A stretch of 64,000 nt of DNA from Flavobacterium restrictum (GCF_007097245.1 NZ_VJZT01000010.1:1-64000); one strand, 5' to 3'. Positions 50,220-59,769 are shown, counted from the stretch's first letter. The notes: generated from the sequence alone by a model not told the origin. Made by a program: numbers and translations.

Positions 50220-52310
50220 ATGGAAAGTTTTCAAACAGAAATAGAAAATCCGATTGTACAAAAAGAGATCATCGATTTAGAGAAAAAAATCTTCTCTTTT
50301 CGCAACGGAGAAATTGACGACGAGCGTTTTCGTAGTCTTCGATTGGCACGTGGAATTTACGGGCAACGTCAGGAAGGCGTGCAAATGATTCGTATCAAAT
50401 TGCCTTACGGTAAAGTAACCAGCGAGCAATTGCGTAGAATTACCGAAGTATCGGATAAATATTCTACGGGGCGTTTGCACATTACCACCCGTCAGGATAT
50501 TCAAATTCACTATGTAAGTTTAGACAGAACGCCCGAACTTTGGTCGGAATTGGCCAAAGACGATATTACCTTGCGGGAAGCTTGTGGAAACACCGTGCGT
50601 AATATCACAGGAAGCGAATTGGCAGGTGTAGATGTGGACGAACCTTTTGATGTAACGCCTTACGCACACGGATTGTTCCAATATTTATTGCGTAACCCAA
50701 TTTGTCAAGAAATGGGGCGTAAATTCAAAATTTCATTCTCATCATCAGATAAAGATACGGCTTTGAGTTATTTGCACGATTTAGGATTTATTCCAAAAAT
50801 TGTAAATGGCGAAAAAGGATTCAAAATTATGTTTGCAGGTGGTTTGGGTTCACAGCCAAGTCACGCCGAATTGCTTTCGGAATTTGTACCCGTAAACCAA
50901 ATTATCCCAACTGCGGAAGGAATCATCCGAGTTTTTGACCGTTATGGCGAAAGAGCCAAACGTTTGAAAGCACGTATGAAATTCTTAATCAAAGACTTGG
51001 GTCGTGACGAATTTTTACGTTTGGTTGAAGAAGAGAAAAAAGCATTGCCTTTTCACTCTTACGAAATAGATACCACTGCATTTGAAGGGCCAATAACAGA
51101 ACCTTTATTGGCCGTACCATCCGTAACCATTGACGATGTTGAAGCTTTTGAAGCTTGGAAAAAATCGAATGTGATTCAACAAAAACAAGCAGGATATGTT
51201 GCGATTGGCGTTAAAGTCCTTTTAGGAGATTTCTACACGGACAAAGCAAGATTGTTAGCCGATTTGATTAAAAATTATGGTGCAAACGAATTGCGTTTTT
51301 CATTAAGACAAAACATCGTTATCCGTAATATCAAAGAAGAAAATTTACCTTTCTTTTACCAAGAATTAGCCAAATTAGAAATGGTTACTCTTGGATACGA
51401 TACTATTGGAGATATCACAGCTTGTCCAGGAACAGATACTTGTAATCTTGGAATTGCCAGCAGTACAGGGATTGCTGATGAATTAGAACGAGTAATTAAA
51501 ACCGAATTTCCACAATACAGCAACAACACAGAAATTGAAATCAAAATTAGTGGTTGTATGAATGCTTGTGGACAACATAATATGTCTGCCATTGGTTTCC
51601 AAGGAATGTCCATCAACTCCGGAAAATTAGTAGCGCCTGCGTTGCAAGTTTTGTTAGGAGGTGGGAAATTAGGAAATGGAAACGGACGTTTTTCTGACAA
51701 AGTAATCAAAATTCCAAGCCGTCGTGGCCCAGAAGCCTTGCGTTATATTTTGAACGATTTTGAAGCCAATGCAAATGGACTGTCATTCTTGAATTATTAC
51801 GATGCTAAAGGCGAGAAATATTTCTACGAATTTTTGAAACCATTAGCCGATGTAACGAATTTGGTAGACGCCGATTTTATCGATTGGGGTAATGCCGATA
51901 ACTACGTAAAAGCAGTTGGAGTTGGAGAATGTGCCGGTGTTGTAATTGATTTAGTGGCGACATTATTATTAGAAGCCAAAGACAAATTGACCGTAGCCCA
52001 AGAATCTTTCGCAGACGGAAAATGGTCGGATTCTATATACCAAGCCTACGCCGGATTTGTAAATGGAGCCAAAGCTATTTTATTGGCAGAAAACCAAAAA
52101 ACAAACACCCATTCTGGAATTATCGATTTGTTTGATACCGTTTTTACAGCAACAAACAAAATTCAATTGGACGCAACTTTTTCCGAATTGGTGTACCAAA
52201 TCAACAAAAACGAACCGTCTGAAGCCTTTGCCAAAAAATACATTCAAGAAGCCATTTCGTTTTTTGATTCATTAGAAAATTACAGAGCCCAAGATTTAGC
52301 GAAAGCGTAA
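50220..52310 (+). CDS. Sulfite reductase hemoprotein with C-terminal HEPN-like domain
   Basis: 696 aa. Residues about 30-540 are a nitrite/sulfite reductase: two half-domains (GIYGQRQEGVQMIRIKLPYG; GRLHITTRQDIQIHYV), the siroheme-[4Fe-4S] cysteines in CPGTDTCNLGIASS and KISGCMNACGQHNMSAIG. It reduces sulfite to sulfide with six electrons. Residues about 575-696 form an extra helical domain (SDSIYQAYAGFVNGAKAILL, KTNTHSGIIDLFD, EAISFFDSLENY) that matches the HEPN pattern. Electrons probably come from the ferredoxin-NADP reductase two genes downstream. Ordinary sulfite reductases lack the tail. Confidence 0.92.
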   Translation: MESFQTEIENPIVQKEIIDLEKKIFSFRNGEIDDERFRSLRLARGIYGQRQEGVQMIRIKLPYGKVTSEQLRRITEVSDKYSTGRLHITTRQDIQIHYVSLDRTPELWSELAKDDITLREACGNTVRNITGSELAGVDVDEPFDVTPYAHGLFQYLLRNPICQEMGRKFKISFSSSDKDTALSYLHDLGFIPKIVNGEKGFKIMFAGGLGSQPSHAELLSEFVPVNQIIPTAEGIIRVFDRYGERAKRLKARMKFLIKDLGRDEFLRLVEEEKKALPFHSYEIDTTAFEGPITEPLLAVPSVTIDDVEAFEAWKKSNVIQQKQAGYVAIGVKVLLGDFYTDKARLLADLIKNYGANELRFSLRQNIVIRNIKEENLPFFYQELAKLEMVTLGYDTIGDITACPGTDTCNLGIASSTGIADELERVIKTEFPQYSNNTEIEIKISGCMNACGQHNMSAIGFQGMSINSGKLVAPALQVLLGGGKLGNGNGRFSDKVIKIPSRRGPEALRYILNDFEANANGLSFLNYYDAKGEKYFYEFLKPLADVTNLVDADFIDWGNADNYVKAVGVGECAGVVIDLVATLLLEAKDKLTVAQESFADGKWSDSIYQAYAGFVNGAKAILLAENQKTNTHSGIIDLFDTVFTATNKIQLDATFSELVYQINKNEPSEAFAKKYIQEAISFFDSLENYRAQDLAKA

Positions 52311-52314
52311 AAAA

Positions 52315-52941
52315 ATGGATAATACAAACAGGGCCAAGAGCCAAGAGCCAAGAGCCAAGAGCGAAGAAAGGAATGAACTCTACCCCATTTTTTTAAAACT
52401 CCACAACCTCAATGTTCTCATTGTAGGCGGAGGAAATGTAGGATTAGAAAAATTGTCGTTTATGCTCAAATCCAGCCCGAATGCCAATGTGGAGGTCGTT
52501 GCACCCCAGTTTTTGCCCGAGTTGGAAGCATTAGCCGAAAAACATTCCTCGGTAAAATTGACTTACAAAAAATTCAATCGCTGGATGCTTCGCAAACGCA
52601 ATATGGTTATCGCTTGCACCGATGATTTAAAGGTAAACAAGCGAGTGTACGATTTGTCCAGAAAGCGGTATCTCATTTGCAACATTGCCGATACACCGCC
52701 CTTGTGCGATTATTATTTAGGTGGTATTGTAACCAAAGGCAACGTAAAAATTGCCATTTCCACCAACGGAAAATCGCCAACAACTGCCAAACGATTGCGA
52801 GAATTTTTCGAAGAAGTTATTCCCGAGGACGTCAATAAAATGGTCGAAAATCTCAACGAATACCGCAAAACGCTCAAAGGAAATTTCGAAGAAAAAGTCC
52901 AAAAGATGAACGAAATCACCGAAGCACTTAAAAATAAATAA
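52315..52941 (+). CDS. Siroheme synthase: precorrin-2 dehydrogenase/ferrochelatase
   Basis: 208 aa. Rossmann fold with NVLIVGGGNVGLEKLSFML, the catalytic region VVAPQFLPELEALAE, LICNIADTPPLCDYYLGGIV and KIAISTNGKSPTTAKRLREF. Oxidises precorrin-2 and inserts iron, giving siroheme for the preceding sulfite reductase; this is the CysG N-terminal module without the methyltransferase. ATG 52315 is 2 bp past the sulfite reductase stop. Residues 6-18 (RAKSQEPRAKSEE) come from an AGCCAAG repeat; the expected core begins ERNELYPIFLKLHN. Confidence 0.93.
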   Translation: MDNTNRAKSQEPRAKSEERNELYPIFLKLHNLNVLIVGGGNVGLEKLSFMLKSSPNANVEVVAPQFLPELEALAEKHSSVKLTYKKFNRWMLRKRNMVIACTDDLKVNKRVYDLSRKRYLICNIADTPPLCDYYLGGIVTKGNVKIAISTNGKSPTTAKRLREFFEEVIPEDVNKMVENLNEYRKTLKGNFEEKVQKMNEITEALKNK

Positions 52942-52992
52942 ATTATATAATTTGCTAAAAGCCATGAGCTGATAGCCCAAAGCCCATAAAAA

Positions 52993-54045
52993 ATGATTAA
53001 AACAGACATACTTATAATTGGCGCAGGACCAACTGGTTTATTTACCGTTTTTGAAGCAGGATTATTAAAACTAAAATGCCATATTTTGGATGCTTTGCCA
53101 CAACCAGGCGGGCAATTATCGGAGTTGTATCCCAAAAAACCAATCTATGATATTCCGGGATTTCCCGAAGTATTAGCAGGAGATTTAGTAGATAATTTAA
53201 TGGAACAAATCAAGCAATTCGAACCTGGTTTTACATTGGGAGAACGTGCCGAAACCATTGCAAAACAAGAAGACGGTAGCTTTATTGTAACGTCAAATAA
53301 AGGCAAAAAATTTCACGCTGCCGTAGTGGCCATTGCGGGCGGATTAGGAAGTTTTGAACCAAGAAAACCACTTATCGAAGACATCGAATTCTACGAAGAT
53401 AAAGGAATCAAGTACTTTATCAAAAACCCAGAGAAATTCCGTGACAAGCGTGTGGTAATTTCTGGAGGAGGCGATTCTGCTTTGGATTGGAGTATTTTCT
53501 TGGCAAATGTCGCTTCCGAAGTAACCTTAATTCACCGCCGAAATGAATTCCGTGGCGCATTGGATTCTGTCGAAAAAGTACAAGAACTCAAAAACGCAGG
53601 AAAAATCAAAATGATAACTCCCGGAGAAGTGGTTGGATTGAACGGTGCCGAACATTTAGAATCGGTAATTGTTGAAGAAAATGGCGCAAAAAGAACCATC
53701 GCTACCGACTATTTTATTCCACTTTTTGGTCTAACACCAAAATTAGGACCAATTGCCGACTGGGGATTAGAAATCGAAAAAAATGCCATCAAAGTCAACA
53801 ACGCTTTGGATTATCAAACCAATATTCCAGGGATTTTTGCCATTGGCGACGTAAATACCTATCCAGGAAAACTAAAATTGATTCTTTGCGGATTCCACGA
53901 AGCCACATTAATGTGTCAAGCTGCCTACCAAATCATCAATCCAGGCAAGAAATACGTGATGAAATACACCACCGTTTCAGGCGTAGACGGATTTGATGGT
54001 ACGCGTAAAGAAGCCCCAAAAGCAGTCGTAAAAGCTATAAATTAG
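52993..54045 (+). CDS. Ferredoxin--NADP+ reductase, thioredoxin-reductase-like
   Basis: 350 aa flavoprotein. FAD motif IIGAGPTGLFTVFEAGLLKL, NADPH motif VVISGGGDSALDWSIF and FAIGDVNTYPGKLKLILCGFHE identify the YumC/TrxB-like FNR group, which lacks the CxxC of thioredoxin reductase. Position after sulfite reductase and siroheme synthase makes it the likely source of reduced ferredoxin for sulfite reduction. Confidence 0.92.
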   Translation: MIKTDILIIGAGPTGLFTVFEAGLLKLKCHILDALPQPGGQLSELYPKKPIYDIPGFPEVLAGDLVDNLMEQIKQFEPGFTLGERAETIAKQEDGSFIVTSNKGKKFHAAVVAIAGGLGSFEPRKPLIEDIEFYEDKGIKYFIKNPEKFRDKRVVISGGGDSALDWSIFLANVASEVTLIHRRNEFRGALDSVEKVQELKNAGKIKMITPGEVVGLNGAEHLESVIVEENGAKRTIATDYFIPLFGLTPKLGPIADWGLEIEKNAIKVNNALDYQTNIPGIFAIGDVNTYPGKLKLILCGFHEATLMCQAAYQIINPGKKYVMKYTTVSGVDGFDGTRKEAPKAVVKAIN

Positions 54046-54211
54046 CGTCATAAAGTCAAAGGTCTTAAAGTCTAAAGCCATAATAAAGCCCTTTTAATTT
54101 TAAACTTTAAGACTTTCAATTTTAAGACTTTCGGCAAAAATCAATAGCCTTATCCCTTGCAAGTGGTAAGGCTATTTTGTTTCTTTGCAGTTCTTAAAAA
54201 GTAAAATAAAG

Positions 54212-54330
54212 AGGAGCGAAAAATCGGGTATTTTCAGGAGATATGGGTTCCAGCTGTCCTTCCAATCTTTTTTGAGCCGAAGAAAAATCGGCTCAAAAAA
54301 GGATTTTCCCTCCCATCTGGGCTAAATGGC
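54212..54330. repeat. Intergenic hairpin repeat, copy with GAGCCGA stem
   Basis: Flanks GAGCGAAA, CCTTCCAATCTTTTTT, AAAAAAGGATTTTCCCTCC, and CTGGGCTAA equal those of 46649-46780; the stem is TTTTTTGAGCCGA/TCGGCTCAAAAAA instead. Confidence 0.75.
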
Positions 54331-54373
54331 CAAGATTGTGATTTTTTTGGAAATAATAGTAGGAGCCAATTCC

Positions 54374-54449
54374 TCCTGCAAGGTCTTTTTTGACCTTGTA
54401 GGTGTGTCATTAAAATTATACCTACAAGGTCAAAAAAGACCTTGCAGGA
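54374..54449. repeat. Perfect 30-bp-arm inverted repeat upstream of metH-N
   Basis: Arms 54374-54403 and 54420-54449, each beginning or ending TCCTGCAAGGTC, with 16-nt loop. Each arm contains its own AAGGTC-TTTTTT-GACCTT palindrome. Related to AAGATTTTTAAAATCTTGCAGG at 57049-57070. The gap 54046-54497 has no ORF; its first part is AAGTCTAAAG-type repeat. Confidence 0.85.
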
Positions 54450-54497
54450 AAACAAATAAAACCTTTGCGCTTTAGCGGTAAAAAAACAAAATAAGTT

Positions 54498-55535
54498 ATG
54501 CCAAATAAATTCAATGAATCATTAGAAACTCCCCCTTCGGGGGTTTGGGGGGCTATCAAAAAACGAATCCTCGTACTCGATGGAGCCATGGGAACTATGT
54601 TGCAACGCTATAATTTCTCCGAAGAAGATTTTCGAGGAGAACAATTCAAAGACTTTCCGCATTCGCTCAAAGGAAACAACGATTTATTGTCCTTGACCCA
54701 ACCCAAAGCGATCAAAGAAGTGCACGCCTTGTATTTTGAAGCTGGAGCCGATATTGTAGAAACCAACACTTTCTCGGGCACCACCATCGGAATGGCCGAT
54801 TACCATCTCGAAGAATACGTGTACGAACTCAACTACCAATCCGCCAAAATTGCCCGTGAAGTAGCTGATGAATTCACCGCCAAAAATCCAAATCAACCCC
54901 GTTTTGTAGCCGGTTCCATTGGCCCAACAAACCGAACCGCCAGTATGTCGCCAGATGTGAACGATCCCGGTTACCGAGCCGTAACGTTTGACGATTTGCG
55001 TATTGCCTACAAACAACAAGTCGAAGCCCTTATGGACGGCGGTTGCGATTTGCTTTTGGTAGAAACCATTTTTGATACCTTGAATGCCAAAGCAGCACTT
55101 TTTGCCATCGAACAAGTCAAAGACGAGCGTAATATTGATATTCCCATTATGGTTTCAGGAACCATTACCGATGCTTCTGGAAGAACACTTTCCGGACAAA
55201 CGGTCGAAGCTTTCTTGGTTTCCGTATCGCATATTCCGTTGTTGAGCGTAGGATTTAATTGTGCTCTTGGTGCCGATTTATTAAAACCCTATTTACAAAC
55301 GTTGGCACAAAATACGTCATTCAACGTATCCGCGCATCCTAATGCAGGATTGCCCAACGCATTTGGAGAATACGACGAAACACCAGAGCAAATGCAAGTT
55401 TTCATCAAGGAATATCTCGACGATAATTTAATCAACATCATAGGCGGTTGTTGCGGCACAACGCCACAACACATCAAATTGATTGCGGATATTGCGAAGG
55501 AGTATAAGCCGAGGGTTTCGGTGGCGGTGATGTAG
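54498..55535 (+). CDS. Methionine synthase, homocysteine-binding half (MetH N-terminal module)
   Basis: 345 aa. Homocysteine S-methyltransferase domain: RILVLDGAMGTMLQRYNF, GADIVETNTFSGT, FVAGSIGPTNRTASMSP and the zinc ligands in VGFNCALGADLL and INIIGGCCGTTPQHI. It binds homocysteine for methylation by the cobalamin half encoded at 57088. Residues about 11-20 (TPPSGVWGAI) come from a CCCCCTTCGGGGG repeat inserted before the conserved core. The split of metH is common in flavobacteria; the intervening genes here are unusual. Confidence 0.92.
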   Translation: MPNKFNESLETPPSGVWGAIKKRILVLDGAMGTMLQRYNFSEEDFRGEQFKDFPHSLKGNNDLLSLTQPKAIKEVHALYFEAGADIVETNTFSGTTIGMADYHLEEYVYELNYQSAKIAREVADEFTAKNPNQPRFVAGSIGPTNRTASMSPDVNDPGYRAVTFDDLRIAYKQQVEALMDGGCDLLLVETIFDTLNAKAALFAIEQVKDERNIDIPIMVSGTITDASGRTLSGQTVEAFLVSVSHIPLLSVGFNCALGADLLKPYLQTLAQNTSFNVSAHPNAGLPNAFGEYDETPEQMQVFIKEYLDDNLINIIGGCCGTTPQHIKLIADIAKEYKPRVSVAVM

Positions 55536-55555
55536 ATTTTAAATAATTGTAAATT

Positions 55556-56077
55556 ATGAAATCAAAATATTTAGCTTTATTGGTTTTCGTTTCAGTATTT
55601 TTTTGTCGATGCGCTTCCAGTGCGTCTATTGAAGGTATGACTGTTAAAGATTATAAAGTCGAAAAACAGATTGGAGATAAGATTTTTATAAAATCTGTTA
55701 TGGGTGGAAAAAAGACAAATCCATTATGGGTTTCTAATATTTCAAATGAAAATTTTAAAGAAGCATTAAGAAAATCAATTCTTGAGTCAAATGCTTTTTC
55801 AGAGATAGATGCTATTACAGACGGTGATTGGGTTCTTGAAGTTAATTTAATTTCTGTCAGTAGGCCTATAGGATTTAATTTAACTGTTAAAACAAAAATA
55901 GAATATAAGTTGTATAATAAAAATAGATTGGTTTTTAGTAAAAGTATTAGTCAATCAGGAAATGCTACAATGTCGGATGCTTTAAGTGGAACTAAAAGAT
56001 TGCGATTGGCAAATGAAATTTCGGCGAGAAATAATATTAAAGAATTGCTTCAGTCATTGAAAGAAGTTAGTCAATAA
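55556..56077 (+). CDS. Hypothetical lipoprotein
   Basis: 173 aa. Signal peptide MKSKYLALLVFVSVFFCRC with cysteines at 17 and 19 that could be lipidated (CASS follows). The body is alternating strands and helices (NFKEALRKSILESNAFSEID, YKLYNKNRLVFSKSIS). AT content is higher than its neighbours. The fold resembles small outer-membrane lipoproteins; no family recognised. It separates the two metH halves together with the next gene. Confidence 0.6.
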   Translation: MKSKYLALLVFVSVFFCRCASSASIEGMTVKDYKVEKQIGDKIFIKSVMGGKKTNPLWVSNISNENFKEALRKSILESNAFSEIDAITDGDWVLEVNLISVSRPIGFNLTVKTKIEYKLYNKNRLVFSKSISQSGNATMSDALSGTKRLRLANEISARNNIKELLQSLKEVSQ

Positions 56078-56098
56078 CAACATAGAGTCCCGATAGCG

Positions 56099-56113
56099 CG
56101 GATTTGCAATCCG
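56099..56113. repeat. CGGATTTGCAATCCG palindrome
   Basis: CGGATT-TGC-AATCCG within AGCGCGGATTTGCAATCCGTGCCC, a type of repeat I recall as common in Bacteroidota genomes; it borders the Bro-N gene on its left. Confidence 0.5.
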
Positions 56114-56171
56114 TGCCCACAAAGTGAATAAAAAAATTAAAACAGTTACTGTTTTAAATAAAGCAACAACA

Positions 56172-56987
56172 ATGACCAAAGAAACCGCAGTAAAATTATT
56201 CGAGCAGAAGCAAGTTCGTTCTGTATGGAATGAGGAGGAAGAACAATGGTATTTTTCTATTGTAGATGTAATTGCTGTTTTAACAGAAAGTTCTGTGCCA
56301 AAAAGATATTGGACAGATTTAAAAAAGAAATTAACAAAGGAAGGAAGTCAGTTGTACGAGAATATCGTACAACTGAAATTTGTTGCTGCTGATGGTAAAA
56401 AGTATGCTACGGATTGTTTGAATGTCAATCATTTGTTGCGATTAATCCAATCCGTACCATCGCCAAACGCAGAACCTTTCAAGCTTTGGTTAGCCAAAGT
56501 AGGAAGCGAAAGATTAGACGAAATAGCCGATCCCGAATTAGGAATCGACCGATTGATGGAAACCTATCTCAAGAAAGGATATTCTAAAGAATGGGTTAAC
56601 CAGCGACTGAAAAGTATAGAAGTTCGTAGAGATCTTACGGATGAATGGGAAATAAGAGGAGTAAAAAAAGGGCAGGAGTTTGCTATATTGACGGATGAAA
56701 TAACAAAAGCTTGGAGTGGACTTTCGGTTAAAGAATACAAGAATTTAAAGGATTTGAAAAAGGAAAATCTTCGGGATAATATGACTAATTTAGAATTGGT
56801 TCTAAATATGCTAGCCGAAGCCACAACAACAGAAATAAGCAAAGAGAAAAAGCCAGTAACCTTTCAGCAAAACAAGACTATTGCCAAACAAGGCGGTACG
56901 ATTGCAGGAAATACACGCAAAGAAATAGAAGAGAAAACAGGCAAAAAAATAGTCAGCTCCATAAGTGCAAAAAAACTTTTGGAATAA
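56172..56987 (+). CDS. Bro-N / DinD-like DNA-binding family protein
   Basis: 271 aa from ATG 56172; a GTG 48 bp upstream is in frame but lies in repeat sequence. The Bro-N core starts VKLFEQKQVRSVWNEEEEQW and FSIVDVIAVLTESSVPKRYW, continues RLIQSVPSPNAEPFKLWLAKVG and ends NTRKEIEEKTGKKIVSS. This family, related to phage antirepressors and DNA-damage protein D, is scattered among bacteria and moves horizontally. Its position inside metH suggests insertion. Function unknown. Confidence 0.87.
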   Translation: MTKETAVKLFEQKQVRSVWNEEEEQWYFSIVDVIAVLTESSVPKRYWTDLKKKLTKEGSQLYENIVQLKFVAADGKKYATDCLNVNHLLRLIQSVPSPNAEPFKLWLAKVGSERLDEIADPELGIDRLMETYLKKGYSKEWVNQRLKSIEVRRDLTDEWEIRGVKKGQEFAILTDEITKAWSGLSVKEYKNLKDLKKENLRDNMTNLELVLNMLAEATTTEISKEKKPVTFQQNKTIAKQGGTIAGNTRKEIEEKTGKKIVSSISAKKLLE

Positions 56988-56996
56988 TTTCAATAT

Positions 56997-57020
56997 GTGA
57001 GACACTGTCTCACGTTTTTT
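56997..57020 (+). terminator. Terminator of the Bro-N gene
   Basis: GTGAGAC (56997-57003) pairs with GTCTCAC (57007-57013), then GTTTTTT. It lies between the inserted genes and the second metH half. Confidence 0.82.
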
Positions 57021-57087
57021 AATATAAAAACAAATAAGCTAAACTTGTTAAGATTTTTAAAATCTTGCAGGATTAAAAAATAAAAAA

Positions 57088-59769
57088 ATGGCAGTAGCAC
57101 AAGCAAGAAGAAACCTAGTATTATCGGGATTAGAACCCTTAATTATTACGCCTCAAAGCGTATTTGTAAACATTGGGGAACGAACGAATGTAACCGGTTC
57201 TAGAAAATTTCTTCGATTAATCAAGGAAGAAAAATACGAAGAAGCCTTAAGCATTGCCAAAGAGCAGGTGGAAGGTGGCGCGCAAATCATCGATATTAAT
57301 ATGGATGAAGGAATGCTGGATGGTGAGTATGCGATGACTAAATTCCTGAATTTAATCGCTGCCGAACCAGATATTTCACGTGTGCCTATTATGATTGATA
57401 GTTCGAAATGGGATATTATCGAAGCGGGTTTGAAGGTGGTGCAAGGAAAAAGTGTCGTCAATTCGATTTCGTTGAAAGAGGGAGAGGAGAATTTTATCAA
57501 ATATGCCAAGCTTATTAAACGATACGGTGCAGCCGTTATTGTAATGGCTTTTGATGAGGTCGGGCAAGCGGATAACTACGAAAGGCGGGTTGAAATTTGC
57601 CAGCGTTCGTATGATATTTTGGTGAATAAAGTAGATTTTGCTCCCCAAGATATTATTTTTGATTTGAATATTTTTCCTGTTGCTACAGGGATGGACGAAC
57701 ATAGATTGAATGCGTTGGATTTCTTTAGAGGAACCAAATGGGTTCGGGAGAATTTGCCACACGCACATATTAGTGGTGGTGTGAGTAACGTTTCGTTTTC
57801 GTTTAGAGGAAATGATACGGTGCGAGAAGCGATGCACTCGGTTTTCTTGTACCACGCCATTCAAAATGGAATGACGATGGGAATTGTAAACCCCGAGATG
57901 CTTTCTATTTATGATGAGATTCCAAAAGATTTATTGGAACACGTAGAAGACGTAATCTTGAATCGTCGAGATGATGCCACAGAACGCTTATTAGACTTTG
58001 CCGAAAATGTAAAAGGGGATGTCAAAAATAACGAAAAAGCGGTTCAAGAATGGAGAAACGGAACCGTGCAAGAAAGAATCACGCACTCGTTGGTAAAAGG
58101 CGTAGATGCTTTTATAGAACTAGATGTAGAAGAGGCTCGATTAGCAGCCGTAAAACCAATTGAAGTTATCGAAATCAACTTGATGACAGGAATGAATGTC
58201 GTGGGGGATTTGTTTGGTTCAGGGAAAATGTTTTTGCCGCAGGTAGTAAAATCGGCTCGTGTAATGAAAAAAGCCGTGGCGTATTTGTTGCCTTATATCG
58301 AAGCCAGTAAACAAGCGGGCGACAAACAAGGGAATGGAAAAATATTGATGGCAACCGTAAAAGGAGATGTACACGATATTGGTAAAAATATAGTTTCGGT
58401 GGTATTGGCGTGTAACAATTACGAGATTGTAGATTTAGGTGTAATGGTGCCTCCCGAAAAAATTATTGCAGCCGCTATAGAACACAACGTCGATATTATT
58501 GGATTGAGTGGATTGATCACGCCATCCTTGGATGAAATGGTATATTTGGCGAAAGAATTAGATAAGCGTGGAATGAAAATTCCAGTAATGATAGGGGGTG
58601 CAACGACTTCTCGGGCGCATACTGCCGTTAAAATTGCACCGCAATATAGAGAAACGGTTATTCACGTAAACGATGCTTCGAGGGCCGTTACGGTAGCAGG
58701 AAATTTATTAGACGATAATAAAGAAAAATACACGACCGATATCAGAGCGGACTACGATGCGTTTAGAGAAACTTTTTTGAATCGTTCGCGTGACAAGAAT
58801 TTCTTGAGTATTGAAGATGCTCGTAAAAATAAATTACAGTTGGATTGGGCCAATTTTACTCCGGTAAAACCAAATGTAATTGGCGAACAAGTGATTGAAG
58901 TCGATTTGGATGTTTTGGTTCCGTACATCGACTGGACGCCATTTTTCAGAACTTGGGAATTATTTGGAAAATATCCAGCGATTTTGACAGATGAAGTAGT
59001 GGGTGAACAAGCAACTTCGGTTTTTGCAGATGCACAAGAAATGTTAGCCGTTATTTTGAAAGAAAAGAAATTACAAGCCAAAGGTATCTTCGGAATTTTC
59101 CCTGCGAATCAAATCAATGATGATGATATTGAATTGACAGACGAAAACGGAAAACCATTGCAGACCTTCTTGACTTTGCGCCAACAATCCCAAAAAACAA
59201 AAGGTGCGCCAAATATCGCTTTGGCGGATTTTATTGCCCCAAAAGACAACGGAGTAACCGATTATATGGGCGCTTTTTGTGTAACCACCGGTTTTGGTGT
59301 TGACGAATGGGCAGCAGAATTCGAAAAAGATTTAGACGATTACAATTCGATTATGGTCAAAGCTTTGGCAGACCGTTTTGCAGAGGCTTTCGCCGAATAC
59401 CTGCACGAAAAAGTACGTAAAGAAGTTTGGGGATATTCATCGGACGAAAATATAAGCACTGAAGCAATGATTGCCGAAGAGTACAAAGGAATTCGTCCTG
59501 CACCGGGTTATCCTGCTTGTCCCGACCATTTAGAAAAACCAACGATTTGGAAATTGCTGAATGTAGAAAAGGAAATTGGAGTGACGTTGACCGAAAGTAT
59601 GGCGATGTGGCCCGCTTCTTCGGTATCAGGTTATTACTTTGGAAATCCAGAAAGCAAGTATTTTGGACTCGGAAAAATAAAAGAAGATCAAGTGATTGAT
59701 TACGCCAAAAGAAGAAGTATCTCCACCGATATGGCAACGAAATGGTTGAACCCAAATATAGCAGATTAA
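57088..59769 (+). CDS. metH: Methionine synthase, folate-, cobalamin- and SAM-binding part (MetH)
   Basis: 893 aa. Order: pterin-binding domain ([24 protein letters not shown]-type region reading [12 protein letters not shown], about 20-290), cap helices (about 310-400), cobalamin domain with the lower-ligand motif [11 protein letters not shown] (His429) and [14 protein letters not shown] (to about 560), and the reactivation domain ([17 protein letters not shown], [25 protein letters not shown]; about 620-893). Transfers methyl from methyl-folate to homocysteine bound by the separate N-terminal module. MetF downstream provides the methyl donor. Confidence 0.95.
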   Translation: MAVAQARRNLVLSGLEPLIITPQSVFVNIGERTNVTGSRKFLRLIKEEKYEEALSIAKEQVEGGAQIIDINMDEGMLDGEYAMTKFLNLIAAEPDISRVPIMIDSSKWDIIEAGLKVVQGKSVVNSISLKEGEENFIKYAKLIKRYGAAVIVMAFDEVGQADNYERRVEICQRSYDILVNKVDFAPQDIIFDLNIFPVATGMDEHRLNALDFFRGTKWVRENLPHAHISGGVSNVSFSFRGNDTVREAMHSVFLYHAIQNGMTMGIVNPEMLSIYDEIPKDLLEHVEDVILNRRDDATERLLDFAENVKGDVKNNEKAVQEWRNGTVQERITHSLVKGVDAFIELDVEEARLAAVKPIEVIEINLMTGMNVVGDLFGSGKMFLPQVVKSARVMKKAVAYLLPYIEASKQAGDKQGNGKILMATVKGDVHDIGKNIVSVVLACNNYEIVDLGVMVPPEKIIAAAIEHNVDIIGLSGLITPSLDEMVYLAKELDKRGMKIPVMIGGATTSRAHTAVKIAPQYRETVIHVNDASRAVTVAGNLLDDNKEKYTTDIRADYDAFRETFLNRSRDKNFLSIEDARKNKLQLDWANFTPVKPNVIGEQVIEVDLDVLVPYIDWTPFFRTWELFGKYPAILTDEVVGEQATSVFADAQEMLAVILKEKKLQAKGIFGIFPANQINDDDIELTDENGKPLQTFLTLRQQSQKTKGAPNIALADFIAPKDNGVTDYMGAFCVTTGFGVDEWAAEFEKDLDDYNSIMVKALADRFAEAFAEYLHEKVRKEVWGYSSDENISTEAMIAEEYKGIRPAPGYPACPDHLEKPTIWKLLNVEKEIGVTLTESMAMWPASSVSGYYFGNPESKYFGLGKIKEDQVIDYAKRRSISTDMATKWLNPNIAD

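Noticed and set aside
56099..56124. GTG at 56124 as the start of the Bro-N protein
   Set aside because: It lies beside a dispersed palindrome and the family N-terminus begins at ATG 56172.
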